From Sphingopyxis soli (lineage in GTDB: Bacteria; Pseudomonadota; Alphaproteobacteria; Sphingomonadales; Sphingomonadaceae), in contig NZ_JAFMTR010000013.1 in assembly GCF_018682675.1 (NCBI RefSeq), positions 1 through 50,010 of the forward strand: 50,010 nt of DNA. Reading direction: 5' to 3'. The notes below the pieces were generated by a model, which did not search any database, was not told where the DNA came from, and saw only the letters and a list, made by a program, of their open reading frames with translations. The position numbers and the translations under genes were made by a program. Positions 15,838 to 24,982 of the stretch are shown one piece after another (within the stretch, counting starts at the first letter, position 1; each line of letters begins with the position of its first letter).

Positions 15838-16740
15838 TTACGCTCTCAGCGCCCGTTCTACCGCCTCAAGGCTGTCATTCAGCCCGAGCGGGTGCTCGGC
15901 ATCCGTGAAGTCGACAATTCTACCCCAGTGCCGGGCGACATCATCGAGCGTGAACGCCCTGTCCGCTCCGAAGGCGTGCCCAAGCGCGCGCTCCCACCTA
16001 AGCTTGGCGATATAGCCGGCTCCAACTTCAAAAAGCCCTTTGGTTTCGCTGCAATTCTCGTGCGCAAGCCAACCGACCAATGGACTGATCGCTTCCGCTC
16101 TGAGATTGGCGAGAAACTCTTGTGGAAAGGCAGTCGCGGTCATACGCGATGCGGCGATTGGGGCGATCGTATTAACCTGGATGTTTCTGGACCGCCCCTC
16201 CTCCGCCAGCGCGTTCGCAAGCCCCAATATTCCGAGCTTGGCTGCGGCATAGTTGGCCTGACCGAAGTTGCCGTAGATTGCGGCTGCAGACGTGGTCATG
16301 ACGATGCGGCCATAGCCCTTGTCGCGCAGTATCGGCCATGCTGCCTGCGTCACTGCCCGCGTCCCATTCAGATGGACCCGCTGAAGCAGTGTCCAGTCTT
16401 CGTCGGTCATTTTGTGGAAGCTCACATCGCGCAGGATGCCGGCATTGTTGATGACGACGTCAACGGTTCCGAAGTTGTCAACCGCGGCTTGGATGATCAG
16501 CGCGCCCTCCTCGACCGACGCATAATTTGCCACCGCCTGACCGCCCGTGGCTCGAATTTCGTCGACCACATTGTCAGCGGCTGTGGAGCAGCTGCCGCTC
16601 CCTTTCTCGTCGCCACCCAGATCATTCACCACCACCTTGGCTCCGCGCCCGCCAAACATCAGCGCGTACTGGCGCCCAAGTCCGCCTCCGGCTCCGGTCA
16701 CAACCACTACCCTGCCATCGAAACGAAGCTCTTCGTCCAT
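15838..16740 (-). CDS. SDR 3-hydroxyacyl-CoA dehydrogenase (HSD17B4/MFE-2 N-terminal type)
   Basis: A 300-residue short-chain dehydrogenase. The Rossmann motif TGAGGGLGRQYA is at residues about 14-25, NNAG and LRDVSFHKMT follow, and the catalytic Ser-Tyr-Lys are in MTTSAAAIYGNFGQANYAAAK. The layout matches the N-terminal domain of peroxisomal multifunctional enzyme type 2, which oxidises (3R)-hydroxyacyl-CoA to the 3-ketoacyl-CoA, including branched and steroid-side-chain substrates. It is the last gene of the ligase-crotonase-thiolase-ACAD-SDR unit, 105 bases after the dehydrogenase gene. The start was chosen at the ATG giving the family N-terminus. Confidence 0.83.
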   Translation of the reverse strand: MDEELRFDGRVVVVTGAGGGLGRQYALMFGGRGAKVVVNDLGGDEKGSGSCSTAADNVVDEIRATGGQAVANYASVEEGALIIQAAVDNFGTVDVVINNAGILRDVSFHKMTDEDWTLLQRVHLNGTRAVTQAAWPILRDKGYGRIVMTTSAAAIYGNFGQANYAAAKLGILGLANALAEEGRSRNIQVNTIAPIAASRMTATAFPQEFLANLRAEAISPLVGWLAHENCSETKGLFEVGAGYIAKLRWERALGHAFGADRAFTLDDVARHWGRIVDFTDAEHPLGLNDSLEAVERALRA

Positions 16741-16845
16741 CGCTTGTCTGCCTCTTTTACCTGAGCGACGCATCTGCGCATTTGATCCTGTGCGAGTCAG
16801 GCACGCGGCTCCATTTCCGTCGACGCTGTCGTTTTCGTCTGAGCC

Positions 16846-17991
16846 TTACCGAAAGGCTTGAATGCCGGTCAGGGCGCGCGAAACAACAAGCTTTTGAATC
16901 TCCGTCGTGCCATCGGGGATGGGGCAAATGATCGCCTCACGCACCAGCCGCTCAACGATGAATTCGCGGGTGACGCCGTTGCCGCCATGGATCTGAAGCG
17001 CATCGCGCGTCGCTTCGATCGCCATTTCGGTGGCGTACCACTTGGCCATCGAGCATTCCGTCTCTGCGCGCGTGCCCGCCTGGACGAGGGATATTGCCCG
17101 GTGCGTCAACAGACGGGCTGCGTCGATCTTGGTCGCCATGATGGCGATCTTGTCGGCGATCAGCTGATGGCCGGCGATCTTCTTGCCATGCTGCGCGCGA
17201 TCGCGAGCGTACGCGATCGCCTCATCCATTGCTCGCCGTGCGATGCCGATACTCCACATCGCCATATGGCAGCGGGCAATCTCGAACACTTGCAACGTAT
17301 TGCGCAATCCATCGCCGACCCGGCCGATCGTGTTTGCCACCGGTACGCGGCAATCGGACAGGAATATCTGTGCAGTCGATTGGCCGTTGAGCGCCATCTT
17401 CTGGATATCGCGCACCTCATACTCACTCTCGTCACGATCGACCAGGATGTGAGTGACTTCATTTTCGCCAGTCTTGCACGTACAGATGAAGATGTCCGAG
17501 TAGGCTCCGTTGGTGATCCAGGTCTTTTCGCCATTGATGACCCAGAAATCGCCGTCTCGTACGGCGCGTGTCTTGATGGCGGCGACGTCCGAGCCGACAT
17601 CGGGCTCCGAGATGCCGAGCGAAACGAACTTCTCGGCCGCGACGAGGTCGGCAAGATAGCGTTGCTTGATCGTCTCCGGGGCGAAGCGGCGGATGAGTTC
17701 TGCGCCAACCGCGTTGATGAAGCCGGGTATGGCCACATCGAGCGAGGAATAGGCGATCTCCTCGAAAATGAGCAGATGAGTGAGCCATCCCATATCAAGC
17801 CCGCCCCATTGCTCCTGATGCGGTGCGGTAATATGGCCATAGCCGGTCAGTGCTTGAGTCCATTCCTTCATGAGCGGTTTGGGGATGAATCGCTCCCCAT
17901 GCCGGCGGATTTCCGGCTCAAGCTTGTTGTCGAGAAAGCGGCGGACGGTTTCCACCGCCATGCGTTGTTCATCGGACAGCTCAAAGTTCAT
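16846..17991 (-). CDS. Acyl-CoA dehydrogenase
   Basis: A 381-residue FAD-dependent acyl-CoA dehydrogenase that introduces the 2,3-double bond of an acyl-CoA and passes electrons to ETF. Visible are the N-terminal helical domain starting FELSDEQRMAVE, the FAD/substrate segment LGISEPDVGSDVAAIKTRA, GEKTWITNG, and the C-terminal IPDGTTEIQKLVVSRALTG containing the usual catalytic-base Glu. Length is normal for the short/medium-chain and branched-chain subgroup. It lies 37 bases after the thiolase gene on the same strand. Chain specificity cannot be read off, but the neighbouring racemase suggests a 2-methyl-branched substrate. Confidence 0.9.
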   Translation of the reverse strand: MNFELSDEQRMAVETVRRFLDNKLEPEIRRHGERFIPKPLMKEWTQALTGYGHITAPHQEQWGGLDMGWLTHLLIFEEIAYSSLDVAIPGFINAVGAELIRRFAPETIKQRYLADLVAAEKFVSLGISEPDVGSDVAAIKTRAVRDGDFWVINGEKTWITNGAYSDIFICTCKTGENEVTHILVDRDESEYEVRDIQKMALNGQSTAQIFLSDCRVPVANTIGRVGDGLRNTLQVFEIARCHMAMWSIGIARRAMDEAIAYARDRAQHGKKIAGHQLIADKIAIMATKIDAARLLTHRAISLVQAGTRAETECSMAKWYATEMAIEATRDALQIHGGNGVTREFIVERLVREAIICPIPDGTTEIQKLVVSRALTGIQAFR

Positions 17992-18028
17992 ATCGTGACC
18001 CCGTGTTTCCCTAGGCGCGCTCTGACAA

Positions 18029-19267
18029 CTACCGGCCCAGGATCGTGACGGCGACCACCGCCTCTTCCACCCCGATGACACCTCCGCCGTTCTGCGCGAT
18101 CGCGAACCGGGCATTCGGAACCTGTCGATCTTCCGCCTCGCCGCGCAATTGCAGCGCAAGCTCGTAGATTTGGCCGAGCCCGGTGGCGCCGATCGGATGT
18201 CCCTTGCATTCAAGCCCGCCCGACGTGTTTACCGGAATACGCCCACCCAGCGCCGTCTCACCGCGCTCTGCCGCGAGTCCGCCCTCGCCAGGCGGCGTCA
18301 GGCCGAGCGCCTCGATTTCAATGATCTCGCCAACCGCCGTGGCGTCATGCACCTCCGCGACGCCAATATCTTCTGGCCCCACGCCGGCCATCGCATAGGC
18401 CCGGTTCGCCGCAAGGCGGCTGACATGGTGGTCATAATCAAAGGGATCGCGCGCGGCGCCGGTTTGCAGCACAGACGCCAGGATTCTTAGCGCCCTGTCC
18501 GGGGCTGCCGACAGTTTGCGCCGACCGGCTTCGCTGCAGATGATCGCAGCGGCGGCGCCGTCGCTGATCGGGGAGCACATCGGCAGTGTGAACGGGTAAA
18601 CGATCGGAGGCGCAGCGAGTACACTTTCGACGGTATATGGGAGGCGATACTGGGCAAGCAGATTGCGCGTCGAATGCATGTGATTTTTCGCCGAGACGGC
18701 CGCGATTTGCGCTTGCGTCGAGCCGTAGGTCTTCATGTGCGCGCGTGCCATCGCGGCGTATACATCCATGAAAACGCTGTAAGGCTGACTCGATGTCGTT
18801 CCTTCCGGAACATCGACGCCATTGCCCATGGCCAGCAGCTGCGCGCGGCCCGACTCGGTTTCATGCACGTCCCAAGCGCCATCGAATGCACTGAACATGA
18901 GCGCCTTGTCGGGCGAGTACATCTTCTCCGCGCCGAGCGCGAGTACGACATCCGCTGCCCCCGATCGAACATAGGCGGCGGCCATGTGCAAGGCCGTGGA
19001 AGCCGTCGCACATGCGTTTTCGACATTCACCACGGGAACGCTTGAGATGCCCATCGCTCGCGCCACGATTTCGCCGCGGATCATGTCCTGGCCCTCCATA
19101 TGCCCCTGGACGCAATTGCCGAAGAAGATGGCTTCGACATCGCCGGCGGTGCATCCTGCGTCGGAAAAGGCCTGCGACGAAGCTTCGGCGCAGAGCATTT
19201 TCAGGCTCTTGTCGAACTGTTTTCCGAACGGGGTCATCCCAACCCCCATGACGAATATGTCGGTCAT
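18029..19267 (-). CDS. SCP2-type thiolase (acetyl-CoA/propionyl-CoA acyltransferase)
   Basis: A 412-residue thiolase-fold enzyme of the SCP2/SCPx-thiolase branch. The acyl-accepting Cys86 is in NVENACATAS, the conserved GHPIGATG is near the C-terminus, and VHDATAVGE replaces the common HDCF. The position of the second catalytic Cys of classical thiolases reads Asn (AQNGGGVIG). Members of this branch cleave bulky or branched 3-ketoacyl-CoA. The second ATG was chosen because it has a better-spaced purine-rich site. No DUF35 zinc-ribbon partner is present, although many relatives have one. It follows the crotonase gene by 43 bases and completes the beta-oxidation set. Confidence 0.83.
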   Translation of the reverse strand: MTDIFVMGVGMTPFGKQFDKSLKMLCAEASSQAFSDAGCTAGDVEAIFFGNCVQGHMEGQDMIRGEIVARAMGISSVPVVNVENACATASTALHMAAAYVRSGAADVVLALGAEKMYSPDKALMFSAFDGAWDVHETESGRAQLLAMGNGVDVPEGTTSSQPYSVFMDVYAAMARAHMKTYGSTQAQIAAVSAKNHMHSTRNLLAQYRLPYTVESVLAAPPIVYPFTLPMCSPISDGAAAAIICSEAGRRKLSAAPDRALRILASVLQTGAARDPFDYDHHVSRLAANRAYAMAGVGPEDIGVAEVHDATAVGEIIEIEALGLTPPGEGGLAAERGETALGGRIPVNTSGGLECKGHPIGATGLGQIYELALQLRGEAEDRQVPNARFAIAQNGGGVIGVEEAVVAVTILGR

Positions 19268-19310
19268 TCGTTGATCCATTCTTCCAATGTGTTCCGCATC
19301 CGATCAGGTC

Positions 19311-20105
19311 TCACCGGTCGGAAAAATCGGGCTTCCGCTTCTCCCGGAATGCCGCCAGTCCTTCGACAATGTCGTTGGACAAGGCGTAAGCAGCCATGGT
19401 TTCGAGTTCCTGACGCAGCCCGACTTCGAGCGAGCTATCCTGCGCAGCGCGGACTAGCTGCTTCATGTAGGCGAGCCCTGGCCGGCTCTTTTCTGCAAGA
19501 GATTCTACCAGCGCTTGCGCTGCCGCAATGAGATCCTCGGGAGCAACCAGTTGGGTCACGAGTCCGGCTTCCTTCATCTCGGCAGCCGAGATGGTCCCGC
19601 CGGTCATCATCAGATGTTTCGCACGCGCTTCGCCGATCTTCCTAGGGAGTCGAACCGACCCTCCACCGCCGGGCAACAGGCCGTAATTTGCATGGGCGTC
19701 GCCAAATCTGGCCGGGTGCGCGGCAATGACGAGATCACAGCACAACACCAGTTCCAAGCCGCCGGCGAGCGTAAGGCCGTTGACCGCCGCAATTATCGGA
19801 AGGCGCGACGTCTCGATCCTGTTAAAAGCCTGACCGAGCGGCGGCAGAAACAGATTTAAGCGTTCGGCGAGAGTTTGTCCGCCTGTTCCATCGCCAATTG
19901 CGAGCAGATCCGCGCCAGCGCAAAACGCCCGTCCGGCGCCGGTAAGAATGCAAGCGCGCACCGTCGCATCTGCTTCCGCTGCCTCGATCGCTGCGGCGAG
20001 TTCCTCGGCCAAAGCCAACGACAGACTGTTCAACGCTGCCGGCCGGTTGAGGGTCACCCAAAGCGCTGGGCCGCGTTGCTCAACCAGGATGTATTCATAG
20101 TCCAT
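19311..20105 (-). CDS. Crotonase-fold enoyl-CoA hydratase/isomerase family protein
   Basis: A 264-residue crotonase-superfamily protein, expected to hydrate the enoyl-CoA made by the acyl-CoA dehydrogenase. The oxyanion-hole segment GAGRAFCAGADL (residues 57-67) and the second loop LPGGGGSVRLPR (residues 144-155) are present. By manual alignment, however, the two positions that carry the catalytic glutamates of classical hydratase (Glu144 and Glu164 in rat) are His138 (DAHANYG) and His164 (RAKHLMMTG). It may therefore use different chemistry (hydrolase, lyase or isomerase) or a His-based mechanism. It lies 66 bases after the ligase gene in the same operon. Confidence 0.82.
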   Translation of the reverse strand: MDYEYILVEQRGPALWVTLNRPAALNSLSLALAEELAAAIEAAEADATVRACILTGAGRAFCAGADLLAIGDGTGGQTLAERLNLFLPPLGQAFNRIETSRLPIIAAVNGLTLAGGLELVLCCDLVIAAHPARFGDAHANYGLLPGGGGSVRLPRKIGEARAKHLMMTGGTISAAEMKEAGLVTQLVAPEDLIAAAQALVESLAEKSRPGLAYMKQLVRAAQDSSLEVGLRQELETMAAYALSNDIVEGLAAFREKRKPDFSDR

Positions 20106-20171
20106 TGCAGTCTCCCGCGCGCCGGCAGGCGGTCACCGGAATAGAGGATGTGGCTAGGATGGCTGCGTCGG

Positions 20172-21716
20172 TCATGCCCCCGAAATGCGCCGGTCCTGGC
20201 CCGCCCAATAGGGCTCTCGAAGCTTTGAACGAAGCACCTTTCCGACATTGCTCAACGGCAGTGGCTCGGCGGTAAAAACGACCTTGCTTGGCTTTTTTGC
20301 GGAGCCCAGACGCTGGCGCACCAAATCTATTATCTCGGTCTCCGTGATTTGTGCTCCGGGCTTGACACGCACCATTGCAAGCGGCGTTTCACCCCATTTT
20401 TCATGGGGCACGCCAAAGACCGCGACCTCGAGTACACCGGGATGGTCGGCAATTACGTTTTCGATTTCGGTGGGATAGATATTGAAGCCGCCTGACACGA
20501 TCATGTCGTTGTTGCGATCGAGCAGATACAAAAATCCGTTTGTGTCGATCATGCCGACATCGCCGGTTTTGACCCAGCCATCTTCCATGCGCCGGGCGGT
20601 TTCCTCCGGATCGTTCCAGAATTCCTCCATCTGGCCATTTTCGAACCGTGCGACGATCTCGCCGGGCTCGTTTGGTCCCAGCACCTTTCCGTCCTCGTTA
20701 CGGATTTCGATATCGGCGCCACTCATGGGACGTCCGACCGCCCGAATTGGGGCAGAACCTTCAAATTCGCCGAACCACTCGTTGGGCCCCATAGACGCGA
20801 TGGGCAGGATTTCGGTCTGTCCATAGCCCGAATGAAGAACATGATTCCCGAATATCTGGCACGACTTGCGAAGCGTCGGCTCGGAGATCGGCGCTGAAGC
20901 ACTCAGCAGAAACTTCAAATTCGGAAAGTGGCGGCCATATGCCCCGTCGTGATGCACTATGGCATTGAGCATGGTGGGGGCTACAAAGGCATGGCTGATC
21001 CGTTCCTGCTCGAGAGTGTCAAGAAAGGACGCTGGATCGAAGCCGTCCATCATCACGTTGCGGGCGCCGCAATACCAGGCCGGCACGAACAGGAAGCCCG
21101 ATGCATGGGACAACGGGCCGACATGCAGAATGGCATCCCCTGGGGCCACTTGGGGGCCGATGCTGAAAAATGCGGCGGAGATCGTCATCCATGAACGGTG
21201 CCGATAGGCAACGCCCTTGGGTTTGCCCGTCGTGCCGCCGGTGTGGCGGATGACACAATAGTCCTCCGGCGCGACGACGGGATCAGGATCCCGGTCCGAG
21301 GCTGTCGCCAACCAATTCTCATAGTTGTGATCGCGGATAATGATCCGCTCAAGCGTCGGAGCTTGGGCATCCAGCCCCGCCAACTCCGAAGCCAATGCCT
21401 CATCGACCAGCGCCAACCGAGATCCGGTACTCGCGATCATATGGGCGTGCGCTTCACATCGGTTGCGCGCATAGAGAGGAACACGCGTATAGTTTCCAAT
21501 GGCAGCCGCCAGTATGATGTCGGCGGCCTCGATGGAGTTCTTCTCCAGCGTAGCAATCCGGTCACCCGGTTGAAGGCCGCACTCCGCAAGAGCATTTGCG
21601 AGCTTCACGCCGCGCAACCAGGCTTCCGAGAAAGTCAACCGCCTGTGGCCGTGAACGAGAGCCTCTTGCTGGGCGAAATAACGTGCGGCGCGACGTATTT
21701 GCGTACGGACGTCCAT
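20172..21716 (-). CDS. AMP-forming acyl-CoA ligase
   Basis: A 514-residue adenylate-forming ligase that activates a carboxylic acid to its CoA thioester with ATP. Motifs in order: the phosphate-binding RHTGGTTGKPKGV near residue 165, GYGQTE near 300, KTGDVGMIDTNGFLYLLDR with the hinge Arg near 390, IVSGGFNIYP, and the catalytic Lys in LSNVGKVLRSKLRE near the C-terminus. The ATG used gives the family start; upstream codons are non-coding. Motif B lies 121 bases upstream. It is the first gene of the beta-oxidation operon and links the oxidised alcohol (acid) to the CoA pathway. The acid substrate is unknown. Confidence 0.9.
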   Translation of the reverse strand: MDVRTQIRRAARYFAQQEALVHGHRRLTFSEAWLRGVKLANALAECGLQPGDRIATLEKNSIEAADIILAAAIGNYTRVPLYARNRCEAHAHMIASTGSRLALVDEALASELAGLDAQAPTLERIIIRDHNYENWLATASDRDPDPVVAPEDYCVIRHTGGTTGKPKGVAYRHRSWMTISAAFFSIGPQVAPGDAILHVGPLSHASGFLFVPAWYCGARNVMMDGFDPASFLDTLEQERISHAFVAPTMLNAIVHHDGAYGRHFPNLKFLLSASAPISEPTLRKSCQIFGNHVLHSGYGQTEILPIASMGPNEWFGEFEGSAPIRAVGRPMSGADIEIRNEDGKVLGPNEPGEIVARFENGQMEEFWNDPEETARRMEDGWVKTGDVGMIDTNGFLYLLDRNNDMIVSGGFNIYPTEIENVIADHPGVLEVAVFGVPHEKWGETPLAMVRVKPGAQITETEIIDLVRQRLGSAKKPSKVVFTAEPLPLSNVGKVLRSKLREPYWAGQDRRISGA

Positions 21717-21837
21717 CAGCCGCGCTCCTCTAAGGCGCTCGCCCACAATGGCGCAGTCGACACATAATAAACTGACATGCGATAGGCCTCTCCGGACTTC
21801 TTTTCGTAAGCATCTGTGTCTGCAGCATTGATCCAAT

Positions 21838-21878
21838 CGTCCAATTCAATATTCTGCGATGCTATTCTTGCTGCTCAT
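21838..21878 (-). promoter_or_regulatory. 41-bp regulatory motif, copy B (ligase operon), inside the GMC gene end
   Basis: The plus strand reads CGTCCAATTCAAT, an 11-base spacer, then CTATTCTTGCTGCTCAT. It lies 121 bases before the ligase start and overlaps the last 11 codons (with stop) of the GMC dehydrogenase gene, so the operator DNA also encodes that enzyme's C-terminal tail. Confidence 0.72.
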
Positions 21879-23480
21879 ATTATCGTGCCGGATCATGTCG
21901 GCGGCTTTCTCGCCGATCATGATGCAGGTTGCATTGGTGTTGCCGTTGACGACTGATGGCATGATCGAGGCATCGGCCACGCGGATATTTGCGAGGCCGT
22001 GAACGCGCAGGCGGTTGTCGACCACCGCCATCTCGTCGGTGCCCATCTTGCATGTTCCCACCGGATGATAAGCATGATTGGCTTCTGCCCGGATATAGGC
22101 GTCGATCTCTTCATCAGTTTCAAGGTAGCGGTCAGGATAGAGAGGCCGTTTCATCATCGCCTTCATGCGATCCGAATGCAGGATCTCCTGCACGACACGG
22201 AAGGCATTGCGCAACGTCTTGAGGTCGTCGGGATGACTCAAGAGATTGAGGTCAATCTTGGGATCGGATTCGGGGTTTGAGTCATGTAAGGCAACCCAGC
22301 CGCGGCTCTTTGGGCGCCCAATATTGAGAATGATCGTATAGCCCCATTTCGTCATCAGCTTGTAGTCGCGCGCATGGTCGCGATAGGCGAGCGGCACGAC
22401 ATGGACCTGGCAGTCCGCCCGGTTCTGCCCCGGCGCGGATCGCAAGAAACCGCCTGCAGCCGTGGGCGGCGATGCCAGCCAGCTTTTCCTTTGCGTGAGA
22501 TACTGGAATAGGTCTCGCACGGTCTTGAGCGCGCCAACGACATTGAGTGCGATCCCGAGCCGCTTCTTCGACTGGTAGACCAGCATCAGGTCAGGATGGT
22601 CGTGAAGATTCTGGCCGACACCGGGAATATCATGAATCACTTCGATTCCATGCTTCTCCAACTCATCACGCGGTCCGATACCGGAAAGCATCAACAGTTG
22701 GGGCGAATTATAGGCGCCGCCGCTGACAATGACTTCCTTTTCGCACGGGATCGTCTTCAACTGCCCGTCCTGGGAATACTCGACTGCCACCGCGCGGTTG
22801 CCCTCAAACCTGATACGATGGACGCGGGCATGTACTTCGACGCGGAGGTTGCCGCGCCTGCCCATCACCGGATCAAGGTAACACGCCTTCACGCTGGCGC
22901 GCTTCCCGTCCTTCACGGTAAACTGATAGATGCCGACACCTTCCTGGCTGGCACCATTGAAGTCCGGATTGGCTTGATGGTCCAGTCCAGTCGCCGCCTC
23001 GATGAAAGCATCATAGACATCGAATTCGCGCTTGCCGTTGGATACGTGAAGCGGTCCCGACGAGCCGTGAAACTCATCCTCACCGCGCTCATTATTCTCA
23101 GCCTTGCGGAAATAGGGCAGGACATCGTTGTAACCCCAGCCGTCGTTGCCGAGTTCGGCCCAGTGGTCGAAATCCGACCGGTCGCCGCGGATATAGACCA
23201 TCCCGTTCATACCGCTCGATCCACCCAGCATCTTCCCGCGCGGATTGTAGAGGCGGCGGTCGTTGAGCGCCTTTGAAGGGTCGGTGTTGAACCGCCAGTT
23301 GAGCGTATTGATCCGATAGTCTTGGATCAGCGCCGCAAAAGCGCCGGGCGTGGACACAAGCGGCGAGGTGCCTGGGCCGCCTGCCTCGAGCAGGCAAACG
23401 GTGACATCGGGGTCCTCGGACAACCGGCTGGCGATAACGCCGCCCGACGACCCACCTCCAATAATTACATAGTCAGCCAT
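21846..23480 (-). CDS. GMC-family FAD-dependent alcohol (choline-dehydrogenase-like) dehydrogenase
   Basis: A 544-residue glucose-methanol-choline oxidoreductase that oxidises a primary alcohol to the aldehyde using FAD. The N-terminal dinucleotide motif IIGGGSSGGVIASRL, the signature GGSSGMNGMVYIRG near residue 85, the second GMC signature SGGAYNSPQLLMLSGIG, and the active-site HPVGTCKMG with VNGNTNA are all visible. The last ten residues (MSSKNSIAEY) are encoded by motif B and look like an appended tail. It lies between the aldehyde dehydrogenase and ligase genes, the order also seen for PEG dehydrogenase in the peg operon of Sphingopyxis. The substrate is probably a hydrophobic or long alcohol. 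Confidence 0.88.
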   Translation of the reverse strand: MADYVIIGGGSSGGVIASRLSEDPDVTVCLLEAGGPGTSPLVSTPGAFAALIQDYRINTLNWRFNTDPSKALNDRRLYNPRGKMLGGSSGMNGMVYIRGDRSDFDHWAELGNDGWGYNDVLPYFRKAENNERGEDEFHGSSGPLHVSNGKREFDVYDAFIEAATGLDHQANPDFNGASQEGVGIYQFTVKDGKRASVKACYLDPVMGRRGNLRVEVHARVHRIRFEGNRAVAVEYSQDGQLKTIPCEKEVIVSGGAYNSPQLLMLSGIGPRDELEKHGIEVIHDIPGVGQNLHDHPDLMLVYQSKKRLGIALNVVGALKTVRDLFQYLTQRKSWLASPPTAAGGFLRSAPGQNRADCQVHVVPLAYRDHARDYKLMTKWGYTIILNIGRPKSRGWVALHDSNPESDPKIDLNLLSHPDDLKTLRNAFRVVQEILHSDRMKAMMKRPLYPDRYLETDEEIDAYIRAEANHAYHPVGTCKMGTDEMAVVDNRLRVHGLANIRVADASIMPSVVNGNTNATCIMIGEKAADMIRHDNMSSKNSIAEY

Positions 23481-23556
23481 TTGCTTCCCTTGTCATTCGA
23501 CCCATGCTGGCGACCCGGCGTCATGCAACATGCCAGCATCAACCGCCGCAGCCACG

Positions 23557-24981
23557 TCAGAGGATCTTTTCGAAGATGTTGAGTAGTCCTTCGGTCTTGC
23601 TCGAATAGGGTGGCAGAAGTTGACCAAGCAGGCTGAGTTTCGGCTGAGAGAACACCGGCTTGTAATGAGTGAAGCGCTCGAAACTGGCGACGCCGGTATA
23701 GGCACCGATGCCGCTCTGTCCGATGCCACCGAAAGGCAGCCGGCGCTGGAAGACGTGCATGACCGTGCCGTTGAGAGTCACGCCGCCAGCGTGCGTTTCG
23801 GAAATGATCTTGCGCCGTTCCTCACTTTCGTCGCCAAAATAATAGAGCGCCAGCGGGCGCTCATGCCGGTTTACGTAGCGAATGAGCTCGTCTTCGGAGC
23901 GATATGGCATGATCGGCAGGATCGGTCCGAAAATCTCCTCCTGCATCATCGCCATGTCATCGGTAACGTCGAGAACCGCCAACGGCACGATCCGATGCCG
24001 TTCAGGAAGCGTTCCATCGCCGTTGTCCGAGAGGTTGAGCACCGTCGCGCCCTTGGCTTCGGCATCATCGAGCAAACCTTGGAGCCGCGCGAACTGTCGG
24101 TCATTGATGATACTGGTGAAATCGGGGTTGCTTGCCGCGTTGGGGTAGCATTTGGCAACCTGAGCGCGGAGTGCGGCGACGAAGCTTTCCATCTGATCGA
24201 CATGGACGAAGGCATAGTCAGCGGCGATGCAGGTCTGGCCGGCGTTGAGCAGCTTGCCGAACACTAAGCTTTCACAGACTTGTGCAAGCGATGCACCCTT
24301 GCCCACGATGGCAGGGCATTTGCCGCCAAGTTCCAGAGTAACAGGTGTAAGGTTGGCAGCCGCCGCTTCATAGACTTTGCGGCCAACCGCGGGTGAACCG
24401 GTGAAGAGAATATGGTCGAAAGGTAGGGCCGTCATCGCCTGTGCCATGTCGGGCCCGCCCTGGACAATCGCGAATTCCTCTTCGGCGAAATACCGGCGCA
24501 CAAGCCGCTCGCTGGCTTCGGCGGCGTTGGCGGAAACTTCGCTCGGCTTTGCGATCACGCGGTTGCCGGCCGCCAATGCACCGGCCGCGCCAACGAATAT
24601 GGTGCCGAGCGGATAGTTCCACGTGCCGAGAACGCCCACCACACCTAGGGGCTGGGGGACCAGGCGCGATGAACCGGGAAGGCCGAAGATGTCAGTCTTC
24701 ACCCGCCGCGGCCTCAGCCACGTCTTCAGATTGCGGCGCGCAAATTTAATTTCCGATATGCCAAGCATCAGGTCGAGCAGGATAGTCTCGTAGCGGGATC
24801 GAATGCCGAAATCGGCGGCAACGGCATCGACCAATTCGTCTCTGTGCTGCTCAAATATCCGGCCAAGGCGCCCGAGCAGGTCCATGCGTTCTTCGTAGCT
24901 GCGCGAAACCTGCTCACGCGTCCCTTCGCGTTGGGTCGCGAAAATTCGTTCCAGCTCAGTTCTGTTCCGAGACGCATCCAC
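23557..24981 (-). CDS. Aldehyde dehydrogenase (coniferyl-aldehyde-dehydrogenase-like)
   Basis: A 474-residue NAD(P)-dependent aldehyde dehydrogenase of the class 3/coniferyl-aldehyde group. The catalytic Cys is in LNAGQTCIAADY, the general-base Glu in VTLELGGKCP, and the cofactor-loop FTGSPAVGRKV is present. PLGVVGVLGTWNYPL is the characteristic early motif. Translation appears to start at GTG, one base after the stop of a possible 47-codon small gene, suggesting coupling. It converts the aldehyde from the GMC enzyme to the acid used by the ligase. The C-terminal region is hydrophobic (KLSLLGQLLPP), as in membrane-associated fatty aldehyde dehydrogenases. Confidence 0.88.
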   Translation of the reverse strand: MDASRNRTELERIFATQREGTREQVSRSYEERMDLLGRLGRIFEQHRDELVDAVAADFGIRSRYETILLDLMLGISEIKFARRNLKTWLRPRRVKTDIFGLPGSSRLVPQPLGVVGVLGTWNYPLGTIFVGAAGALAAGNRVIAKPSEVSANAAEASERLVRRYFAEEEFAIVQGGPDMAQAMTALPFDHILFTGSPAVGRKVYEAAAANLTPVTLELGGKCPAIVGKGASLAQVCESLVFGKLLNAGQTCIAADYAFVHVDQMESFVAALRAQVAKCYPNAASNPDFTSIINDRQFARLQGLLDDAEAKGATVLNLSDNGDGTLPERHRIVPLAVLDVTDDMAMMQEEIFGPILPIMPYRSEDELIRYVNRHERPLALYYFGDESEERRKIISETHAGGVTLNGTVMHVFQRRLPFGGIGQSGIGAYTGVASFERFTHYKPVFSQPKLSLLGQLLPPYSSKTEGLLNIFEKIL

Positions 24982-24982
24982 G

